Source: Ophioderma brevispina | Lineage: Eukaryota; Echinodermata; Ophiuroidea; Amphilepidida; Ophiodermatidae | Direction: 5' to 3' | DNA length: 64,000 nt | NCBI GenBank assembly: GCA_023653785.1 | Contig: JAMKCH010044292.1 | Span: 50,677 to 114,676 of the forward strand | Part shown: positions 57,370 through 64,000 of the stretch, piece after piece | Layout of the letters: every line of letters begins with the position of its first letter | How positions within the stretch are numbered: the first letter of the stretch is position 1 | Position numbers and translations under genes: made by a program | The notes under the pieces: generated by a model | Databases searched by the model: none | Seen by the model: the letters and a program-made list of their open reading frames with translations, nothing else | What the model was told of the DNA's origin: nothing

Positions 57370-60300
57370 AATGGGATGCCCATCCAATTATGACACGATT
57401 ATTGGATAGGCAAAACAACCAAATCCTATCTTGTATTCTCATTCTTATTAGTGTTGGTTGTTTTTTTAATCACTGAAAATACTTTTATTTCAATTAATAT
57501 TAGTTTAAAAGGGCAAAAAAATATTACACCGCTGCTCAAAAATGAACCAACCTGTACTAGCTGCGTTGCACTGTGTCAACCTTAGACACATTGTGGTAAA
57601 CACTCGCGCGACGACGCACTATCTAATTTCGTCTCATATTAAGAAGGCAACAACCAATGATATTGCGTGTTTGATACTAAAACACCGTCCACTGGACTAA
57701 GAATGCACTATGCATTACCGCGTCTAGCATAAAAAGCAAGTTTGTTCCCACATACTTAATGGGCAGTGTGTACAAGGGTCAGGCTCTCATATCAAGTAGG
57801 ACCTGATAGGACAAAAATTGAAAAGCGCCTTTAATTACGTGTAAAATCTTGTACAAATATTATTTCATGGTTGAGATAATAGCTGTGCAAATGCAAGTCC
57901 AATTTAGCCTTGACTTGACCCCCCTAAAAACCAACGTAGAACATTTAGCCTCACATTAGACTGGAATTGTTTTTAAGAGGGGCCCTGAAGTTTTCTGCAA
58001 AGTTTCATCATGGTGTCGAACTGACATGGACTTCAATAGGCTTCAACGAACCTAAACCTTCAACTATGTAGAAAATAAGTCCATTGAATGTACACAGAAT
58101 TGAACTTTGCAACCTGGGAATTCAAGTCAGTAAGGACTTTTGATCCAAGTTAACTTGTAAGGCAGATGGTAAGTACGTTAATCCTGATTTTAATATTTAA
58201 AAAAAAGTTGGCGTAAATTGAAAACCAGTGTTTAAAATTCTCAAGAATGAAAAAAAATATTAACTTGTAGAACTTCAATAATGTAGTGTACAACAGAATA
58301 ATAGGTGCCATGTTATCAAACAACTAGTCGCTTCATCAGGCACAATGTTTTTTGGTTTGATACATCCATCGAAACAGACATTGGAAAAGTTATATGCTTG
58401 TATCAGATAGGGCAGTATTAGCCCATCTTGTGTGACCTGTGCCTTTTTATGAAAGTGTAATGTGTACACAATTCCCATCCATGAGAAAAAATCAGACATC
58501 AGAAAGCTTAATCAGCAAACACATTTGTCTGTCACAATCTAGCACTTATCCCTTATAAGTTTTCACTCAAAGTAAATTTGTTTATAGTTCTTTTTAAATA
58601 CAGCTACAAAAAAGAACAAAAAAAAAATAAAGATCTGATGAAAAATAAGAACAGTATAAATTATATTGAAAATTGTGAATACTTCTTAGCTTCACTAAAA
58701 CCCTCTCTGAAGGGACAGTGTGAACCTGAGTTTCCGAGTACCTATTTGGTTTGTAACTTTGCAAATATTGATTATTGTATGCTAAAAGTTATACATTTCT
58801 AGAAAGAAAATTGGACGAATGCACCCGATGATGGCATCAGATAATGCCAAAACTTCCGTATTTTGAGAAAAAATACTAAAAAAACAACGATTTTGCACAA
58901 ATTTTCAGACCGACATAACAAAAACACTTGGACTTTCATAATTTCTTATGTTATTTTTTAGAAACAAACAAACAACTAAAAAACAAAACACTTTTTCATT
59001 TTTAAAATAGAGCTTTACTTTTCGAAATATAAGGAAACATGTCAAAAAATTGTGATTTTTACTTTGTCTTTTCCAAAATTTGAGTATATATTGGGAATTC
59101 TTTAGTAGAAATCGATAAATGAAAAATTGAGAAAACGCTCCTAGAGAAAGAATCCGACTGCGATTGTAGGAAAGTTAAACTACCTTTTACTCGGTATTTT
59201 TGGAGTTAATTTTAAACTCCAAAAAAGAAAAAATTTGGCCAAATTTTGCGAAAATTTGAACATTGAGAAAATCCGTGTTTTTATAAAAAAAGGACTTTCA
59301 CGCCATTTCAGCTGTCTCTTTCTCAAATAACTTTTATTTGACTTCAAAATGAGTATGTTGTGCAAGTGATGAAAATACATCTTTATGCACTATTGCATCA
59401 AACATATTGTCTCTAACTCCAGAAAATGGGCTGCGAAAGAAATTATAATTTCATTCTGGTCTAAAATTAGCGCTTTCGTTTAAATTTCAAATATATTTTC
59501 GCTTTTTCCCAAGCTGCGTTGCGCAAAAGTACATGAAAAACACCCGCGCACGCCTTAATTACGCAGCCAAAAATTCACCGCGCGACCCGATGTGCACATT
59601 GCGCCTGACGGCGGGAAAGTGCTTAAATTCCCGCCGTTTAACCCAAGCGGTTCTGGACTTTAAATCTCGTCAAATAGCTGTTTTAAATCTAGCCAAAAAA
59701 TACAGCCCTCAGGATTGTCTGCAGATGGATAATCTTTGTTGCGATAACTATAGAACACAGGGTGATGTTTAAACTGCTGCAAAATCAGAAATTCGTGTAA
59801 AACAAAAGCACAGGGTTGACACTACCCTTAATGTCCAATGGGTAAATATGGAGCCTTCAGAGTTCTTTTGGAGTCATGAGAGTAATTAGTTTTCAATATG
59901 GCCCATTCTAGGTTGAGGAATATGGTATATTATATGGTATACAAAACTGGCAAAAAGCCCTCGGCCTCTTACCTGTGTTAAAAACTTGCCATTGCGCGTA
60001 ATCGATATTAGATATATAGAACTCATTTGTGGGAAAACACATTTTTGCCAAACTCAAGCAAAGAAATTGCATACCTTGGACAATACCAATGAGTCTAAAC
60101 TAGTTTAAAGGGGTATGGCCGCATTTAAGTCTTACGGTTTTACTCTTGATAGATGGCCTTCACCCCAAAACCCCATTGATAAAAGGTTGCGCCCACCGAT
60201 ATGTCAAACCCGTTTTGATGTAGAGAGACGAAAACGTGATTTTGCAATCCCATAGGGTAACTGTGTAAAATTAATATTGGTTCGACCAAAAAGTGGCAAC

Positions 60301-60537
60301 ATTTTCGCCTCAACATCCAAAAAAAACATCCTTTAGCCCTAAGATTTCACAGGGTAAATGAGAAAAATAGTAGATTTCTCTGCATACCAACATTTTGACC
60401 ATTCTGGTAAAACCTGGGGTCCATGGGACGAGGCTATTAGCGATTCGGCCATGGACTTGAATTTTACAGTGCATTTTTCTTTTCAGATTCAGACATTAAG
60501 CTGGCCTTTTTTTACCACTACGTGTATACATTTTCCT
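57370..60537. other. no gene accepted
   Basis: Mostly AT-rich. Positions 59530-59660 are locally CG-rich ('cccgcgcacgcc', 'caccgcgcgacccgatg') with a plus frame of 79 codons but no motif. No splice or RNA signal seen. Confidence 0.3.
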
Positions 60538-60717
60538 TACAGCAATATTTTTATAGTAACCATGTAACTGCTATATGCTTTTGTCTTAAAGCTGAGACTA
60601 GCTTAAAGTGTTAACAAATTAACTCCAGTGGTGGAAAGGGATAGGTGCCTACAAGATAATGAACCTGTTGTGATATGCTGTTTGCCTTTTTGAGCATTGC
60701 TTCATCATGGCTATTAA

Positions 60718-62168
60718 AGGTGATACTCATTGAGTAGATGGCATTTACTAAGCTATATTTCAATGGAAAGCTTATTTTATCGCGATTTTATATGTAACTG
60801 TGTCATATTTATGCTACTCACGATTTGGTTACAGGAGCCAAAATGAAAATCGTCTTTCTAGCACCACCACTTTAGCGTAAGTCAATATTATTGACTTGGG
60901 CGCTGTGAGGTGGTGACGTCACCGATTGAACAATCGTCGATACAAGTAAACAAAACCCCATTCACGACATAAAACTTAAGCCATGAATAGCAATATTTCG
61001 CGGCTTGATCGCATCATGCAAAATCCGTCGGAAAGCCACTGGTATCGTATTTGTATACCTTGAACCCCAATATCAACATTCTTTTGTTTATTTACGTTAA
61101 AATAGATGTGCATTTTCCTCATACGTTTCCTCTATCGCATGTAGGCCTAATCGTTACATTAGAGACAAATGATACTAGTCATTCTGTACAACTATTTTTG
61201 CTTGGTAACATGGATAAAAAATAAAACCAAAAGGATTCAGTTTGAACAATCTGCATATGAGATTTTCAAGGTATTTTAGCGAACAAACATTCACGAACGA
61301 TATTCCGAGCAACACTCCGCTCCCCTTGACACACTTGACTATAGTCATAATTAGGCAAACATCTAATTATCATAACAGCTGTGTGCATGTGCATAGGCAC
61401 CACAAGAATTTAATCCAGGCCTCCGAAACTTACTGTGACAAATTCCATTCTGTTTCTATGAGAAAAGCATGGCAAACTTCCGAAACGGAAAATAATGGTT
61501 GTATTAAAATAATGGTTGTATTGTACAAATGGTTGTATAAAAGTTGAAGGGAAGTCATATCATACTTCCTTAAACTACTAGTTTCAGTGTTTTCGTGCAC
61601 AAATCAAACTCTTGGGTAGACGTTTCATATAAAAGTCCCATTGATGCAAATGAGGTATTACAATTGATTCCGTCATGCGCTGTATGATGTTGTGCAGTAG
61701 TGCTTGACAGAATGAATGGCAATACCTCATTTGCATCAATGGGACTTCTATATGAAACGTCTACCAACTCTTGTTTCATTCTTTTTTCATAAAATGATAG
61801 ATTTTATGAAACTAAAAATATTTTTCTAAATGAAGCAGTTACATCAGGTAAAAGAACTTGCAATTTTTACCTGAGAAATTTGTCTATTTCCCAGCGATTC
61901 GGGGGTTTCTTTACAATGGAAGATGCATTGCACAACAAGACTTGTTCAATCGCCTACGTCACCGAATTTTCCAAGGTCAGAGAAGGAAAGCTTGGGCATA
62001 TTTTTTTTGGTGTAAAATCGCAACGAAATATAGGGTTAGTTTTTGGTTTATAGCGGCTATATTACATGATTATTTTTTTTTGGAAAAGATATTTTTGCCA
62101 TCCTGATGTCATAAGCTTTCCATTGGTATATAGCTTAATATATGCCATCCGCTCAATGAGTATCACCT
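60718..62168. mobile_element. 1451-bp TTAA element inserted in repeat R
   Basis: Inverted ends AGGTGATACTCATTGAG continue for about 57 bp with few mismatches ('gatggca', 'taagctatat', 'caatggaaagctta' on both sides). TTAA is present at 60714-60717 and 62169-62172, and copy 1 of the host repeat has a single TTAA here. No intact transposase; the plus frame 61858-62106 has no motif. It contains a nested MITE at 61615-61765. Confidence 0.85.
61615..61765. mobile_element. 151-bp MITE, 8-bp duplication AACTCTTG
   Basis: 45-bp terminal inverted repeats starting GGTAGACGTTTCATATA differ at one base. AACTCTTG stands on both sides (61607-61614, 61766-61773). Each arm contains ATGCAAAT, the octamer bound by POU factors. 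An 8-bp duplication is typical of hAT, P or Merlin elements; the GGTAG end is unlike classical hAT termini. The near-perfect arms imply recent movement. Confidence 0.85.
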
Positions 62169-62720
62169 TTAATGCAAAAGTGTTAGGTTATAATTATTTT
62201 AGTGCCTGGTTGTGGACTTTGTTCCCACTGACAGTGGCCTAAACAGGGGCTGTCAGATGGCAGAGCCCTGTCAACTTTTTTTGGGGAAAGCTTTATTTTT
62301 AGAGCTCTATCTCATGATGCAGTTCATAGGTGGCTCCGTTTTCAAGTTATGAGCCTTTAAAGTTTATTTTTGCTTTGACCTTTTTATTTCATGATTTTTT
62401 TAAAAATCTCCATATGGACTTAGTTCCTACTGACAGTTCCTTAAACGGGGGCGGTCAGATGCCGGGGCTCTGTCAATTTTTTTTTCAGGAAAGCCTTATT
62501 TTAAAGAGCTCTATCTCATACAGTTCATAAGTATGTAGGTGGCTCTGTTTCAAGTTATGAACCTTTAAAGTTTACTTTTACTGCCACCTTTTCATATCAT
62601 TAAAAAATCAAAATGGACTGAGTTCCTAAGACAGTTTCTTAAATGGGAGAAGCTTTCAATTGATCTTTAAGACAACAAAATCCATTGGCTGTATCCCTCT
62701 TGAGGACCTAGGTGTTACAC

Positions 62721-63386
62721 TGTGAAATGCTCGCTCTTTCTTGTCATAAGCATGATGAAATGTCTTTTTACAATACTGACATTTGTGAGATTTTTCACCT
62801 ATGTGTCATTTCATGTTTTTTTCTTGCGATAAGCATGAATAAATCTCTTTTCACAATACTGACATTTGTGAGGTTTTTCACCTGTATGTGTCATTTCATG
62901 TGCTTTCTTGTCATAAGCATGAAGAAATGCCTTTTTGCAATACTGACATTTGTAAGGTTTTTCACCTGTATGTGTCATTTCATGTTTTTTTCTTGCTATA
63001 AGCACAACTAAATCTCTTTTCTCAATACTGACATTTGTGAGGTTTTTCACCTGTATGAGTCATTTCATGTTTTTTTCTTGTTGCCAGCACTTAGAAATAT
63101 CTTTTCACAGTACTGACATTTGTGAGGTTCACCAGTATGTATCTTTTCATGATGTCTTTTGTATTTAACTAAAGCGAATCTCTTCTCACAGTACTGACAT
63201 AAAATTTTGTGAGGTCTTTCAACAGTATATGTCTTTTCATGATCATTTTATGAGAAGCAGTAATAAATCTCTTCTCACAGTGCTGACATTTGTAAGGTAT
63301 TTCACCAGTATGTATCATTTCATGATAGCGTTTGTATCTAATAGAAGAAAATCTCTTCTCACAGTACTGACATTTGTAAGGTTTTT
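62721..63386 (-). pseudogene. broken C2H2 zinc-finger array
   Basis: The minus strand reads fingers [39 protein letters not shown]…, [21 protein letters not shown] and [21 protein letters not shown] in changing frames. Frameshifts fall in the AAAAAAA of the RKKKH codons. One finger has a stop where the second Cys is expected ('QY*EKR'), and a finger between 63170 and 63250 is scrambled. Finger type (HEMTH, Lys after helix position 3) is the same as the gene at 45.6-47.3 kb. The 5' side is cut by the repeat at 63387. Confidence 0.8.
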
Positions 63387-63952
63387 GTGTCGCCTGCCCT
63401 AAGGCAGGAAGACACATAGGGATCACTTTGTCCACTGTAGTTGTTGATGTCTGTTGTTGTGAAAGAGGGTTAACATTTGCCTCTAATATCCACATACTTT
63501 GATGGATTTAAACCAAACTTGGGTCACAGGTGCAACATGGCATCCCCCATTTGTTGATGAGGTCAAAGGTCACATACTGAGGTCAAGGGTCATGTGAGGT
63601 CAAGTTGTAAAATAGGCTGAAAATGTAAAATTGACCTCATTTGAAAAGTTGAAGTTCAATTGGAACCAAACTTGAGTCATGGGTGCAAGATGTGATCCCT
63701 CATTTGTTGATGAGGTCAAAGGTCACATACCAAGGTCAAAGGTCATGTGAGGTCAAGTTGTAAAATAGGCTGAAAATGTAAAATTGACATTTGAAAAGTT
63801 CAATTGGAACCCAACTTGGTTTATGGAGTTTACATGCAAGCCCTCATTTGTTTATGAGGTCAAAGGTCACATATCAAGGTCAAAGGTGATGTTAGGCCTA
63901 TCATTCACAAACCGCGACGGCAGGCGACACAAGCGGTCCGAGGACCGATGTA
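63387..63952. repeat. hairpin-ended AGGTCA repeat, copy C, inside a zinc-finger linker
   Basis: Starts GTGTCGCCTGCC (folded with GGCAGGAAGACAC) and ends GGCAGGCGACAC, then hairpin CGGTCC-GA-GGACCG (63934-63947) and ATGTA. T runs on both sides (63382-63386, 63953-63958) are the probable target duplication. It splits the sequence for a TGEKP linker: fingers resume after 63958. Four perfect DR1 motifs lie inside. Confidence 0.75.
63560..63869 (+). promoter_or_regulatory. cluster of DR1 (AGGTCAAAGGTCA) motifs
   Basis: Perfect matches at 63560-63572, 63713-63725, 63733-63745 and 63857-63869, with several one-mismatch neighbours. DR1 is the binding consensus of RXR-type, HNF4 and COUP-TF nuclear receptors. 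Whether any are bound is unknown; they are part of a repeat. Confidence 0.35.
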
Positions 63953-63958
63953 TTTTTT

Positions 63959-64000
63959 ACCTGAATGTGTCATTTCCTGCTCTTTCTTGTCGTAAGCATG
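63959..64000 (-). pseudogene. zinc-finger array continues past the inserted repeat
   Basis: The minus strand from 64000 reads HAYDKKEQEMTHSG, the end of a finger of the same type, then runs into the repeat. The array extends beyond the window edge. Confidence 0.65.

Larger units (their letters stand above)
60538..62720. repeat. composite repeat R, copy 2, split by a 1.45-kb element
   Basis: Segments 60538-60717 and 62169-62720 align collinearly with copy 1 (33575-34202 and 34565-34650). The break falls at TTAA where copy 1 reads through (33735-33738). At least three 200-bp internal units follow after 62170. Confidence 0.7.

Noticed and set aside
63387..63952. Helitron interpretation of the hairpin-ended repeat
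   Set aside because: A 3' hairpin is present, but the CTRR end, the TC start and insertion between A and T are not seen in either orientation.

Overview
The window looks like nuclear DNA of an invertebrate animal, most likely a marine deuterostome such as an echinoderm. The reasons are AT-rich sequence, very short coding exons (27-108 bp) separated by introns of 1-9 kb with GT/AG borders, a C2H2 zinc-finger gene, a His-Cys-box endonuclease-like gene, tRNA-derived SINEs, a decayed LINE and many non-autonomous DNA transposons. No bacterial, organellar or intact viral organisation is seen. The taxon is inferred from general character only.

Region 1 (about 4.5-32.1 kb, plus strand) carries a multi-exon gene. 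Six exons between 4494 and 13683 encode coiled coil; the fourth resembles the N-terminal coiled coil of GRIPAP1/GRASP-1, a Rab4/endosome-linked protein. Four more exons (19548-19605, 19898-19996, 22626-22727, 32072-32118) join in one frame and end in a stop, but their protein is not recognised. One connecting exon between 13683 and 19548 is missing from my reading, so one gene or two remains open. The introns are full of inverted-repeat elements.

Region 2 (33-44.6 kb) has no gene I can support. It holds a composite repeat, a foldback element with three palindromic modules, a decayed LINE with reverse-transcriptase remnants (38.3-40.2 kb) and more repeats.

Region 3 (44.9-47.3 kb, minus strand) has a long C2H2 zinc-finger gene (about 17 fingers, two apparent 1-nt deletions at its 5' side). 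Just downstream on the same strand is an I-PpoI-type His-Cys-box endonuclease-like reading frame whose last zinc cluster is thrown out of frame.

Region 4 (47.3-64 kb) is repeat-rich and ends in a broken zinc-finger array (62.7-64 kb, minus) of the same finger type, split by a hairpin-ended repeat loaded with perfect AGGTCAAAGGTCA (DR1) motifs.

The strongest new signal is in the mobile DNA. At least seven elements lie at TTAA targets. For three of them the uninterrupted site can be read elsewhere in this same window in another copy of the host repeat, so borders and target duplication are fixed to the base. Other well-bordered elements have 8-9 bp (61615-61765, 44196-44565) or TAA (9576-12478) duplications.
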